A stretch of DNA of 64,000 nt from Alphaproteobacteria bacterium (GTDB lineage Bacteria; Pseudomonadota; Alphaproteobacteria; TMED109), in assembly GCA_022825705.1 (NCBI GenBank), contig JAJDWH010000024.1, positions 1 to 64,000 on the forward strand, written 5' to 3'. This document shows, piece after piece, positions 1 through 8,438 of this stretch (positions within the stretch are counted from its first letter, which is position 1; the number at the start of each line of letters is the position of its first letter). Both the position numbers and the translations under genes were made by a program. Under the pieces are notes generated by a model. It had not been told where the DNA came from. It did not search any database and worked only from the letters and a program-made list of their open reading frames with translations.

Positions 1-1094
1 TGCTGGCCGATCAGCAGGGTTTGTACCTGTCGGCGCGGGCGGCGGGCGCGGAGCCGCCGTCGGTGTCGTTCTTCACCCTCGGGCAGGCGTACACCCAGCT
101 CCGGAGGGTCACGCCTTGGCTGCAGGAGCTGCCGTTCGCGCCGATCCGCTACACGTTGAAGTACCAGGCCGACGCGTGGCAGCGGTTGTTCCGGGGACAG
201 GGCGGCCGCCCGCGCTTCAAGGCGCGCCGCGGGGACGACCGCGTGACCTTTCCCGGGGGCAGCTTCCGGATCGAGGGGGACGTGGTGCGCCTGGCGCGGA
301 TCGGGCCGATGCGGCTGCGTCGTCGGGGCGGCAATCCGTATCCGGACGGCGTGCCGAAACAGGTGGCCGTGAGGCGCGTGGGGAAGCGCTGGCACGCGGT
401 CGTCTGCTACGAAGTAGAGGCCGGAGAGCAGGCGGACGACGGCCGGGCGCTGGGCATCGACATGAACGTCGGGCAGGTGACGACCAGCGACGGCGCCATC
501 CTGCGGCAGCCGGTGTCCTCCATGCTGATGGCCCGCCACCGGCGGCAGCAGCGTGTCGCCGCCCGGCGGCGGAAGGGCTCGCGCCGGCGGCTGCGCATGG
601 TCCGGCGGGCGGCGCGGACCGCCCGGAAGCTCGCCATGCGGCGGCGGAACTGGCAGCACCAGATGAGCCGGCGGCTGGCGGACCGGGCCGCGACACTGGT
701 CGTGGAGGACCTCCGGGTCCGAGGCATGACGGCCTCCGCGAGGGGCACGGTTGAGCAGCCCGGGACGAACGTGCGGCAGAAGGCCGGGCTGAACCGGTCC
801 ATCCTGCACACCGGGTGGGGCGATCTCAGGCGGATGCTCGAATACAAGGCGGCGACTGTCGTAGCCGTCAACCCGGCCTACAGCAGCCAGACCTGCCATG
901 CGTGCGGGCACGTGAGCGCGGCGTCGCGTCCGTGCCAGGCGCAGTTCAAGTGTGTGTCCTGCGGACACACGGCACATGCGGACGTGAATGCGGCCCGCAA
1001 CATCCTGGCCCTGGGGACGGGGGCGACTGGACGGCGAGGAGCGTTGGCGCTGGCCACTCCGCAGACCCGTCAACCGGTATCGGAAGCGGCCTGA
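1..1094 (+). CDS. tnpB: TnpB-family RNA-guided endonuclease (IS200/IS605 OrfB), 5'-truncated by the window edge
   Basis: The reading frame is open from the first bases, so the true start lies upstream of the window. Counting from the in-frame TTG at position 21, the RuvC-like triad is visible as Asp147 (GIDMNVG), Glu229 (LVVEDL) and Asp321 (HADVNAARN). A four-cysteine zinc ribbon (C292, C295, C311, C314) sits between the last two. The C-terminal tail after the ribbon is the usual low-complexity TnpB end. TnpB proteins are guided by an RNA made from the transposon right end and cut DNA at the donor site. No TnpA (Y1 transposase) is visible, although it could lie off-window. The stop is only 30 bp from the end of the next gene, so the element's right end must be very close to the stop. 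All catalytic residues are intact, so the protein may be active. Confidence 0.93.
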   Translation, partial: LADQQGLYLSARAAGAEPPSVSFFTLGQAYTQLRRVTPWLQELPFAPIRYTLKYQADAWQRLFRGQGGRPRFKARRGDDRVTFPGGSFRIEGDVVRLARIGPMRLRRRGGNPYPDGVPKQVAVRRVGKRWHAVVCYEVEAGEQADDGRALGIDMNVGQVTTSDGAILRQPVSSMLMARHRRQQRVAARRRKGSRRRLRMVRRAARTARKLAMRRRNWQHQMSRRLADRAATLVVEDLRVRGMTASARGTVEQPGTNVRQKAGLNRSILHTGWGDLRRMLEYKAATVVAVNPAYSSQTCHACGHVSAASRPCQAQFKCVSCGHTAHADVNAARNILALGTGATGRRGALALATPQTRQPVSEAA

Positions 1095-1124
1095 CTTGAC
1101 GGCACTTTCGTATATAAGTCCCAA

Positions 1125-1661
1125 TCAGAGCATCCGCTTGAGGGTGCCGTGCCCGTCGACGAATTGGTGCTTGAGGGCGGCGCTGGCGTGGACGACCACG
1201 ACCGGGAGGAGTCCGTAGGCGACGGCAGCGTGCAAGCCGATGGCCAGGTCACGCAGGGTTTCCGACTGCGGGAAGACGGCCGGGATCACGAACAGATCGA
1301 GAAACGGGAAGCCGGCGCCGGCCGAGGTCGAGATCACGTAGCCGGAGGCCGGTAGGGCAAAGATGGCGCACAGCAGCAGGGCGTGGGTGAGGCGCGCCCC
1401 GTGCCGTTCCCAGTCGCGGAGTTCGGCCTGGAGCGGCGGGGACGGCGATACGAACTTCCAGACGGCGAACAGGACGGCTAATCCCAGCACGGCCATTCCC
1501 AGCGAGCGATGCAGCGACAACGCCAAGTTGTACCGGCTGTCGAGGTAGCTCAGGTCCACCATCCACGCACCCAGCGCTGTCAGTCCGATGATCCCCGCCG
1601 CTAGGAGCCAGTGAAGAAGTTTGCTCGCCAGGCCGTAGCTGCTTTCGGTGTTGTACAGCAC
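1125..1661 (-). CDS. Cytochrome b561 family protein
   Basis: A 178-residue integral membrane protein with four hydrophobic segments and the typical N-terminal pattern YGLASKLLHWLLA, which carries a haem-ligating histidine. Further histidines lie in LSLHRSLGM, ARLTHALLL and AIGLHAAVAYG. Bacterial b561-type di-haem proteins pass electrons between the quinone pool and periplasmic acceptors. The start codon is GTG. It lies 21 bp downstream of the YceI stop on the same strand, and this pairing with a YceI lipocalin-like protein is common in proteobacteria, suggesting a two-gene operon. The electron partner is not known. Confidence 0.9.
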   Translation of the reverse strand: MLYNTESSYGLASKLLHWLLAAGIIGLTALGAWMVDLSYLDSRYNLALSLHRSLGMAVLGLAVLFAVWKFVSPSPPLQAELRDWERHGARLTHALLLCAIFALPASGYVISTSAGAGFPFLDLFVIPAVFPQSETLRDLAIGLHAAVAYGLLPVVVVHASAALKHQFVDGHGTLKRML

Positions 1662-1682
1662 GACGCGGCGGCGGGCGTCGCG

Positions 1683-2273
1683 CTACTGCCGGATCGCCTC
1701 GAGCATCAGGTGGATTTCGACTTCCTCCGCCGCCGGACCCAGGTTGTAGTCCATGCCGAAGTCCCGGCGTTTGAGGACATAGGTGCCTTCGAAGCCTGCG
1801 CGGTAGCCTCCCCAGGGATCACTCCCTTCGCCGATCAGGCGGACGGGGAACGAGATGGATTTCGTTACACCGAGCAACGTCAGGTCTCCGGTCAAGGTGC
1901 CTCCGTCCGCGTTCCCCTGGAAGCCGGTGCTGACGAAGGTCACCTCGGGGAACTCATCCACGTTGAAGAAATCCTGGTTGCGCAGGTGTTTGTCCCGTTC
2001 CGCATGATTGGTGTCGAGACTGGTCGCGTCGATCGTGACCCGGATGCTCTGCGCGTCCGGCCCGGATTGCGGATCGTAGGTCATGCTTCCCTCGAAGCGA
2101 TTGAAGCGACCAACCAGCCAGCTGAAGCCCAGGTGCTGGGTCCGAAATTGAATGAACGAGTGGCTTGGATCGACCGTGTATTCCGCCGCGCTCGCTGGAA
2201 CGCCCGGACGCATGGAGAGGATGGCTGCTAGCACGGCGGCCAGGAAGAGGGGCGTGGTGGTTCGATACGTCAT
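1683..2273 (-). CDS. YceI family periplasmic lipocalin-like protein
   Basis: A 196-residue protein. The open frame extends further upstream, but the ATG at 2273 is preferred because it begins a clean signal peptide (hydrophobic TPLFLAAVLAAIL, then an Ala-Ser-Ala-Ala cleavage region). The mature protein starts with the family hallmark YTVDPSHSFIQFRTQHLG and keeps the LLGVTKSISFPVRL strand and the C-terminal RRDFGMDYNLG motif. YceI proteins form a beta-barrel that binds a polyisoprenoid such as ubiquinone-8, and are often linked to stress or acid response. It is the first gene of a pair with cytochrome b561; a quinone-related role for both is plausible inference. Confidence 0.92.
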   Translation of the reverse strand: MTYRTTTPLFLAAVLAAILSMRPGVPASAAEYTVDPSHSFIQFRTQHLGFSWLVGRFNRFEGSMTYDPQSGPDAQSIRVTIDATSLDTNHAERDKHLRNQDFFNVDEFPEVTFVSTGFQGNADGGTLTGDLTLLGVTKSISFPVRLIGEGSDPWGGYRAGFEGTYVLKRRDFGMDYNLGPAAEEVEIHLMLEAIRQ

Positions 2274-2407
2274 GGGAGGCACGGTCGTTCCGGGGCAAGA
2301 TGGCGAGAGACTAGCAAGCAGGCGGGCGGCGGGCATGGTGTCCCGGCACCGCCCCGCCAACCCGCGCAGGTCGGTTTGGCGGGTAGGCAATGGTATGCTA
2401 AGCGTCT

Positions 2408-2614
2408 ATGTCATTTGTTGGGCCAGTTGTGCGTCTACTGCTTCGCCGGGCGGCGGCGGATCCGCGTGTTCGGAAGGCAGCCGCCGAGACTGCTGCCTCG
2501 GCAGTTCGCGAGGCGCGCGACATCGTCAACGACCCGTCGCCGGCCCGAAAACTCGGACGCCTTGCTGGCCGCGCGAAGCGGCGGCTTTCGGAGGCCGTGC
2601 GGAGCGACGACTAG
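2408..2614 (+). CDS. Small basic helical protein, unknown function, coupled to the RND operon
   Basis: A 68-residue open frame rich in Ala and Arg with predicted helical character and no signal peptide or membrane segment. Its TAG stop is followed after two bases by the GTG of the outer-membrane lipoprotein gene, an arrangement typical of translational coupling, which supports its reality. No family was recognised. It would be the first gene of the four-gene efflux operon. The alternative is that it is a chance frame in the operon leader. Confidence 0.5.
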   Translation: MSFVGPVVRLLLRRAAADPRVRKAAAETAASAVREARDIVNDPSPARKLGRLAGRAKRRLSEAVRSDD

Positions 2615-2616
2615 CT

Positions 2617-3987
2617 GTGCCGGGTCAGGTTCGAGTGTACTGGAGGCTCGGGCTGGCGGTCGCTTGCGCGCTGGCCCTCGCGGCATGCAATAGCCCGGAA
2701 GTACCGCCCAAGCCCCTAAACCCCGAGGTCGCCGCATTTGATCGTCTCCAGATGGCGTTGCCTGGCGGAGATGGGCCGATCGACGCGGAAGCCCTAGTGC
2801 TGGCCGCTATCGAGTACGCGCCGTCCCGCCGCCGGGCGGAGGCCCGTTTGGCCCACATGGCTGCCTCCGTGCAGTTGACGCAGGTTAATCAGCCGTTTCT
2901 GTACGCACCGGAGGTCGAGTACCACACGGAAGGGGCGCCCTGGACCTTGGGATTGTCTGTCGAACGACCCTTTACCCGCGAAACCCTGCGGACAGCTCGA
3001 ACTGACGCGGCGGTCGCCGAACGCGTAGCGGCGCAATGGGCTCTCGAGCGCGTGGGTTGGGAGGTACGCGACCATATTCTGAAGGCACTTGTGCGCATCG
3101 AGCACACGCGCGTTGAAATCGCCTTTGCCGAGGAAGATGTGGAACTGCGGACGCAGGTGGAGGCGATGCTGCAGCAGGGGCTGCAGGCCGGCGTGTCGCG
3201 CTTGGCAGATGCCCAGCGAGCAGCCGCCCTTGCGCAGCAGGCCAGGCTGGCGCTCGATGCGGCGCGTTCGCGGGCAGCGGAGGCAGAGACGGCACTCGCC
3301 GCGGGCCTCGGCGTATCGCGGCTGGCGGTTCAGGGACGTGAAATCCGGCCGCCGGTCGGTGAGTTGCTGCCGTCGCGAATCGACCCCGCCCAGTTCGACG
3401 CGATGCTTCGCCGGGCCCTGGTGCGCCGCTCCGATGTGCTGGTGAAGATTGCCGCCTATGGAGCGGCCGAGGCGAGGCTCCGCGTGACGCTGGCCGAGCT
3501 GACGCCCGATATCACCCTGGGGCCAGGCATCCTTTGGGACCAGAAGGACCTGGTGCTGCGTCTCGCCGGCGCCATCGTGCCGGTGCCCGAGATTACGGAT
3601 GCGCGGGTTGCGATCGCGCTGGCACACCGGGACGAGGCGCGCCTGGCCTTCGAAGAGATGCAGGCACAGGTCCTTGCCGAGGCCGAATCTGCATGGTCCC
3701 AGTTGGTCACGGCGGGCCGAGAATCGGCATCGGCGGAAGCCGAAATCACCGCTGCCAGCGAGTACGCCGCGCAAACCGCGACGGCGATCCGTCAGCGCAC
3801 GTTGCCGGCTGCGGCCAAACCTGACGCGGATCTTCGATTGCTCGCGGCCCGCAGGGCGGCGGCAGCGGCGGAGTTGCGCAGGCAAATGGCCTTGATCAAT
3901 CTGGAATTTGCGATGGAGCGGATCTTCAGCGACGATTCGGCTCCACGCGGCGCCCCCTGGCACCGCCCATCGCCGGAAGACCAATGA
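2617..3987 (+). CDS. TolC-family outer membrane efflux lipoprotein
   Basis: A 456-residue protein. A longer frame begins at 2152, but the GTG at 2617 is chosen because it gives a lipoprotein signal ending in the lipobox LAAC at Cys24 and because it directly follows the upstream stop. The body is two long alpha-helical, Ala/Arg/Glu-rich repeats, as in TolC/CusC outer-membrane factors. It forms the exit duct of the RND pump encoded by the next two genes, from which it is separated by only 19 bp. The sequence is divergent and has an extended C-terminal tail rich in Pro and Arg. Substrate is inferred only from the neighbouring metal-type pump. Confidence 0.85.
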   Translation: MPGQVRVYWRLGLAVACALALAACNSPEVPPKPLNPEVAAFDRLQMALPGGDGPIDAEALVLAAIEYAPSRRRAEARLAHMAASVQLTQVNQPFLYAPEVEYHTEGAPWTLGLSVERPFTRETLRTARTDAAVAERVAAQWALERVGWEVRDHILKALVRIEHTRVEIAFAEEDVELRTQVEAMLQQGLQAGVSRLADAQRAAALAQQARLALDAARSRAAEAETALAAGLGVSRLAVQGREIRPPVGELLPSRIDPAQFDAMLRRALVRRSDVLVKIAAYGAAEARLRVTLAELTPDITLGPGILWDQKDLVLRLAGAIVPVPEITDARVAIALAHRDEARLAFEEMQAQVLAEAESAWSQLVTAGRESASAEAEITAASEYAAQTATAIRQRTLPAAAKPDADLRLLAARRAAAAAELRRQMALINLEFAMERIFSDDSAPRGAPWHRPSPEDQ

Positions 3988-4006
3988 ACCCCGCCGCACT
4001 GGACCG

Positions 4007-5134
4007 ATGCGCGTAGTTCTCGCCCTGATTGCCGCGTTTGCAGGGGGCTATGCAGCCGTGTACGGGCTGCAGCGCTTCGCCCCGGACGAGGTTCTGGCTG
4101 CGGTGAGCTTCGGACTGCTGCCGACCGCGTTGGTCGAAGATCGCGCCGATTCCGATGTCGACGGCCTGGATTTGGCACGCGACGATGACGATGACGACGA
4201 TGATGATGACGATGATGCACCGGTCGCGCTGCTGGAGATCCGTGACGACGAACGCGTCCTGATTTTTCCGCCTGGTGTGGCTGAAGCGAACGGGGTCGTG
4301 ACGGCGCCCGTGCGGGCTGCGAACTGGGTCGAGCGCTACACGAAACTTGGGACCGTCCTCGATGTTGCGTCCCTTCTCCAAGATGTTGCCGCCTTGCGCG
4401 GCACGGAACTGGTGCTCGGCCAGTCTGAGGCCCGGCTCGAGCCGTTGCGGAATCGACTCGAGCGCCTTCAGCAGGCCTACGACACCGGATTGGTCCTGCT
4501 GGCCGACGTTGATCTGGCTGAACGCACCTTGCGTGACGAGCAAATGATCCTGGCGGAACACACGGCCGCACGCGCGCACACCCTGCGGGAGATTCGGCAC
4601 GGCTGGGGCGCGTATTTCGCGGAGGCGGCGGCCGCACGCTCGACCCTCCTCGAAGCGTTGGCGGACCGAACCCGGGCGCTGGTACAGGTGTCGCTGCCCG
4701 AGCCGCTCAGCGGGCGCGGCTTCCACGCCGAAATTCAAGCCGGCGATGCCGTCCGTCCGGCGGAACCGGTCGGGCCCGGTTACGCCGAGATCGCCGGTAT
4801 GGGTCCGGATGCGGTGGTGCTGTTGGCCGAAGGTGCCGGCCTGCGTCCAGGCCTCCGGGTCGAGGTCACATTCCATGCGACGGAAGGCTTCGAAGCGGGA
4901 TTCGTGCTGCCGACTGGAGCCGTCTTGTTCCATGGCGACGGCATCTGGGCTTATCGCGACCTGGGCGATGGACGCTTCCACCGCCTGCCTCTGAGCGGGC
5001 TCCGGCGCCTTGACCGCAGCTGGTTTGTCCCGACGTCAGTCCTGACCGCCGACGCCCGCGTCGTCATTCGGGGCGGACAGATGCTCTTGGCCGAGGAGTT
5101 CCGGGCGGAGATCATGCGCGAGGACGACGACTGA
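4007..5134 (+). CDS. RND efflux periplasmic adaptor with poly-aspartate tract
   Basis: A 375-residue protein starting at the ATG at 4007, which begins an N-terminal membrane anchor or signal (VVLALIAAFAGGYAAVYG). Residues 59-70 are twelve consecutive aspartates encoded by GAC/GAT codons (4181-4216). After this come the elements of a membrane fusion protein: a helical hairpin around residues 125-215 and beta-barrel/membrane-proximal domains with the GAVLFHGDGIWAYRDLGDG signature. Adaptors bridge the inner-membrane pump and the outer-membrane duct, and in metal pumps they can also bind the cation. The lipoyl domain looks reduced. The acidic tract is unusual and could bind hard cations; that is inference. 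It lies 4 bp upstream of the pump gene. Confidence 0.85.
   Translation: MRVVLALIAAFAGGYAAVYGLQRFAPDEVLAAVSFGLLPTALVEDRADSDVDGLDLARDDDDDDDDDDDDAPVALLEIRDDERVLIFPPGVAEANGVVTAPVRAANWVERYTKLGTVLDVASLLQDVAALRGTELVLGQSEARLEPLRNRLERLQQAYDTGLVLLADVDLAERTLRDEQMILAEHTAARAHTLREIRHGWGAYFAEAAAARSTLLEALADRTRALVQVSLPEPLSGRGFHAEIQAGDAVRPAEPVGPGYAEIAGMGPDAVVLLAEGAGLRPGLRVEVTFHATEGFEAGFVLPTGAVLFHGDGIWAYRDLGDGRFHRLPLSGLRRLDRSWFVPTSVLTADARVVIRGGQMLLAEEFRAEIMREDDD
4181..4216 (+). repeat. GAY trinucleotide repeat encoding twelve Asp
   Basis: Twelve uninterrupted GAC or GAT codons within the adaptor gene. The mix of GAC and GAT shows the tract is not a pure microsatellite but is preserved at the protein level. Confidence 0.95.
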
Positions 5135-5138
5135 ATTC

Positions 5139-8100
5139 GTGCTCGCTCTGATCGTCAAGTTCTCGATCCGGCATCCAGGCGTGGTGGTGACGCTTGCCGC
5201 CGCGTTGGTTACGGCGGGGTTGTGGCGCCTGTCCGAGGGCGCCTTCGACATATTTCCGGAGTTTGCGCCTCGGCAAGTCATCGTTCAAACCGAAGCACCC
5301 GGCTTGACAGCCGAACAGGTGGAAACCGGCGTCACTCGCCCGCTTGAGGAGGTCCTCAGGGGGTTGCCGCGCCTGATCGGAACCTTCTCCGAATCGATCA
5401 GCGGCTTGTCGATCGTGAACCTGACGTTCGAGGACGGTACCCGGGACGAGATCAACCGGGCAGCCGTCGCCGCCCGGCTCGCGGTCGCGTCCGGGCAGCT
5501 TCACCGCTCGGCCGCTACGCCAACGATCGTCCCACTTTCCTCCAGCGCGGCCACCGTCATGACCGTCGGATTTACGGCTGAACGGGCGCCCGAACGCCTT
5601 CGCTCCACGATCGAGCGGGTCGTGCTGCCGCACCTGTTGGAGATTCCCGGCGTGGCCGACGTCAACGTCTTCGGCGGCCAGGTCGAAGCCCTCCAAATTC
5701 GGCCTGACCCGGAGCGCCTGCGACGTGCAGGCGTGACGATTGGCGAACTGACGGAAGCAGTACGGGCCGCCGGCTATCGGGGCAGCGGGCGGGTCGACAC
5801 GCCCAACCAGACCCTTGCCGTCGTGGTAGGCGAGGGCGCGCTGTCGGTGGCGGCCCTCCGGTCTCTCAACATCGCGCGTGCTGACGGGACGCGCATTCCT
5901 CTGGCCGACATCGCCGATATCGGGTTTGGCGCCTCTCACCCCATCAGCATGGCGACCGTCGGCGGCGAGCCCGCCGTGCTGCTCATGATTATCGGTCAGT
6001 TCCAGTCAAGCACCGTGGCCGTGACCCGCGGGCTGGATCAGGCGCTCGACGACCTGACGCCGGCCCTGGCCTCGATCGGGGTTTTCATCCATCGCGACCT
6101 CTTTCGCCCCGCCCGTTACGTTGAACGCTCAGTTACCAACATTTCCGCCCACCTCGCGATCGGTGCCGGGCTGGTCGTGCTGGTGTTGCTGGTGTTCCTC
6201 TTCGACGTACGGGCCGCAATCATTACTGCCAGCGCGATCCCGGTGTCCCTGATCGCCGCCGGGCTAGGCATGCTGGAGACCGGCACGACCTTCAACATCA
6301 TGGTCATCGGCGGGCTGGCCATCGCGTTGGGCGAAGTGGTCGACGATGCCATCATTGATACCGAGAACATCATGCGGCGCCTTCGCCAGGCGCTGACGCG
6401 TCCAGCGCCGGCCCGTGCCGACGACGTGGTGTTCGACGCATCGATGGAGGTGCGGAGTTCGATGGTGCATGCGAGCGCCATCGTCATGCTCGTGTTTGTG
6501 CCGCTGTTTGCGGTCTCCGGCGTGGCGGGCCGCATGTTCGCCCCGCTGGGCCTGGCCTACATCCTCGCGATCTTTGCTTCCCTGGTGGTCGCGCTCACGC
6601 TGACCCCGGCGCTTTGCCGGGTACTGCTGGCCTCGCGCGGCGCATACCGGGTGCCCCCGCTCATTCGGTGGATCACGCCGGTCTACGCGTGGATCCTGCG
6701 GCTGCTGGGCAGGGTTCCGGGCCTGACAGTTGTGCTAGCCCTTGGCGGCTCGCTCTTCGGCGTGGCGCTTCTGCCCGGGCTCGGCAGCGCGTTCCTGCCC
6801 GAGCTGCGCGAGGGTCACTACATGATTCACACGTCCGGGCTGCCTGGGACCTCGCTGGAGGAAACCATCCGCACCGGCACCCGACTCACGCGGCAGGTGC
6901 TGCAGGTCGAGGGTGTACGGTCCATGTCGCAGTGGGCAGGGCGCGCGGAGCGAGGGGCCGATACGTACGGGAGTCACTACGCGGAATACGAAGTCGAGCT
7001 CGATCCGCTGTCCGGCGCCGAACAGCAAGCCGTGTTCGACCAGATTCGGGAGATCCTGGACGGTACGCCCGGCATCGCTGCGGAGCTCAACACGTTCCTG
7101 ATCGAACGCGTGGATGAAACGGTCTCCGGTTACGCGGCGCCCCTGGTCGTCCGCATCTTCGGCCCGGATCTGGATGTGCTTGACGCCGCTGCCGCCCGGG
7201 TGGCCGACCTGCTGGACGACATCGCCGGTCTCACGCAGGTACGCGTGCGCGCAGCGCTCGGACGCCCGCAAGCCGAGGTGCACCTTGACTGGCAACGCCT
7301 CGGGCAGGCGGGAATCACGCCGGTAGAAGTGGTGGAGGCCGTCGAAGCGGCCTACGGCGGCCTGCAGGTCGGCACGGTGTTCCGCGACGGTTTCCCGGTT
7401 CCCGTGACGCTCGTGTTCGAAGCGAGCGACCGTGCCAATCCGTTCGCATTGGGTGACCTCACGGTGCGTCGCTCCGACGGGATCCTGGAGCCGCTGAGCG
7501 CATTCTCCGACGTCCGCATGGGACGGGGCCGTTACACCATTCTCCGCGACGGTGGCCGCCGGTTGCAGGTGGTTACCGCGCACATGGCGGACGCGGACGT
7601 GGAAACGGTAGTCCGGCGCGTCGAGGCGGCGCTCGTCGAGGCGGACGTTCTTCCCAGGGGCGTGTACTTCGATTTGGCGGGAACGGCACTGGAGCAGCGC
7701 CGCTCCCGGTCTGAGCTGGTGTTTGCCGCGCTGCTAGCTGGAATCGGCATCATGGTGCTGGCCAGAATCGCGCTGGGACGAGGGCGGGCGCTCCTGTTGG
7801 TCCTCGCCAACCTGCCGTTCGCGCTGGTGGGTGGTGTGGTCGCGGCCTATCTCACGGGCGGCGTGGTGTCGCTGGGCTCCCTGGTGGGTTTCGTCACGCT
7901 GTTCGGGATCACGTTGCGCAATTCGATCATGCTGGTTTCGCACTATCGGCATCTCGTGGTGGTCGAGGGCGCCCCCTGGACGATCGATACCGTGGTTCGC
8001 GGCGCGTCGGAACGTCTCCCGTCAATCCTCATGACGGCGCTCGTGACGGCGCTGGCGATGCTGCCAATCGCCTTCGACGCGGACAATCCTGGTCACGAGA

Positions 8101-8261
8101 TCATGGGGCCAATGGCGGCAATCATCATCGGCGGCTTGGCGTCGTCCACGCTGCTGAACCTGCTGGTCCTGCCACTGATCATGCAGCTGTTCGGGAGCTT
8201 TGAAGCCGAGCGCCGGGAAGCAGAGGCGCTCTCGGCAAGCCGGACCGCTTACGAGGGCTGA
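5139..8261 (+). CDS. RND efflux pump, heavy-metal (CzcA/CusA-like) family
   Basis: A 1040-residue inner-membrane transporter, the normal length for the family. It opens with the typical FSIRHPGVVV segment and the FPEFAPRQVIVQTEAPG porter motif. Transmembrane helix 4 carries the proton-relay signature of metal RND pumps, ALGEVVDDAIIDTEN (Asp402, Asp403, Glu409), rather than the drug-pump version. Two large periplasmic loops and twelve predicted membrane spans are present. The start is GTG. It forms a tripartite efflux system with the two preceding genes. The metal cannot be named from sequence, and no cluster of periplasmic Met pairs as in CusA was seen. The gene ends the operon and is followed by a palindrome at 8281. 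Confidence 0.93.
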   Translation: MLALIVKFSIRHPGVVVTLAAALVTAGLWRLSEGAFDIFPEFAPRQVIVQTEAPGLTAEQVETGVTRPLEEVLRGLPRLIGTFSESISGLSIVNLTFEDGTRDEINRAAVAARLAVASGQLHRSAATPTIVPLSSSAATVMTVGFTAERAPERLRSTIERVVLPHLLEIPGVADVNVFGGQVEALQIRPDPERLRRAGVTIGELTEAVRAAGYRGSGRVDTPNQTLAVVVGEGALSVAALRSLNIARADGTRIPLADIADIGFGASHPISMATVGGEPAVLLMIIGQFQSSTVAVTRGLDQALDDLTPALASIGVFIHRDLFRPARYVERSVTNISAHLAIGAGLVVLVLLVFLFDVRAAIITASAIPVSLIAAGLGMLETGTTFNIMVIGGLAIALGEVVDDAIIDTENIMRRLRQALTRPAPARADDVVFDASMEVRSSMVHASAIVMLVFVPLFAVSGVAGRMFAPLGLAYILAIFASLVVALTLTPALCRVLLASRGAYRVPPLIRWITPVYAWILRLLGRVPGLTVVLALGGSLFGVALLPGLGSAFLPELREGHYMIHTSGLPGTSLEETIRTGTRLTRQVLQVEGVRSMSQWAGRAERGADTYGSHYAEYEVELDPLSGAEQQAVFDQIREILDGTPGIAAELNTFLIERVDETVSGYAAPLVVRIFGPDLDVLDAAAARVADLLDDIAGLTQVRVRAALGRPQAEVHLDWQRLGQAGITPVEVVEAVEAAYGGLQVGTVFRDGFPVPVTLVFEASDRANPFALGDLTVRRSDGILEPLSAFSDVRMGRGRYTILRDGGRRLQVVTAHMADADVETVVRRVEAALVEADVLPRGVYFDLAGTALEQRRSRSELVFAALLAGIGIMVLARIALGRGRALLLVLANLPFALVGGVVAAYLTGGVVSLGSLVGFVTLFGITLRNSIMLVSHYRHLVVVEGAPWTIDTVVRGASERLPSILMTALVTALAMLPIAFDADNPGHEIMGPMAAIIIGGLASSTLLNLLVLPLIMQLFGSFEAERREAEALSASRTAYEG

Positions 8262-8280
8262 GGCCAGCGTGGAGGGACCC

Positions 8281-8302
8281 GGCCGGAGCCCGGGCTCCGG
8301 CC
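8281..8302. terminator. Perfect GC palindrome between convergent genes
   Basis: A 22-base perfect inverted repeat (11 + 11) lies 20 bp after the RND pump stop and before the end of the convergent dusA gene. It can form a very stable hairpin on either strand, but it lacks a T-run, so factor-independent termination is uncertain. The remaining bases to 8438 hold nothing recognisable. Confidence 0.5.
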
Positions 8303-8438
8303 GCGCCTCAGCCGCGGTGGTCACGGCGCCAGAGACAGCGTCTCACCGTCATCCCCTGGTTGCCGATGGGCGGGGGCGTGCCTGCCGGCACGACGGCCTC
8401 CCGCCACATCACGGAGTTTCTTCCGCCGGGTCGTGTCG

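Noticed and set aside
2794-3999. A 401-codon minus-strand frame opposite the TolC-like gene
   Set aside because: Shadow of the real plus-strand gene; low-complexity Arg/Gly product without domain.
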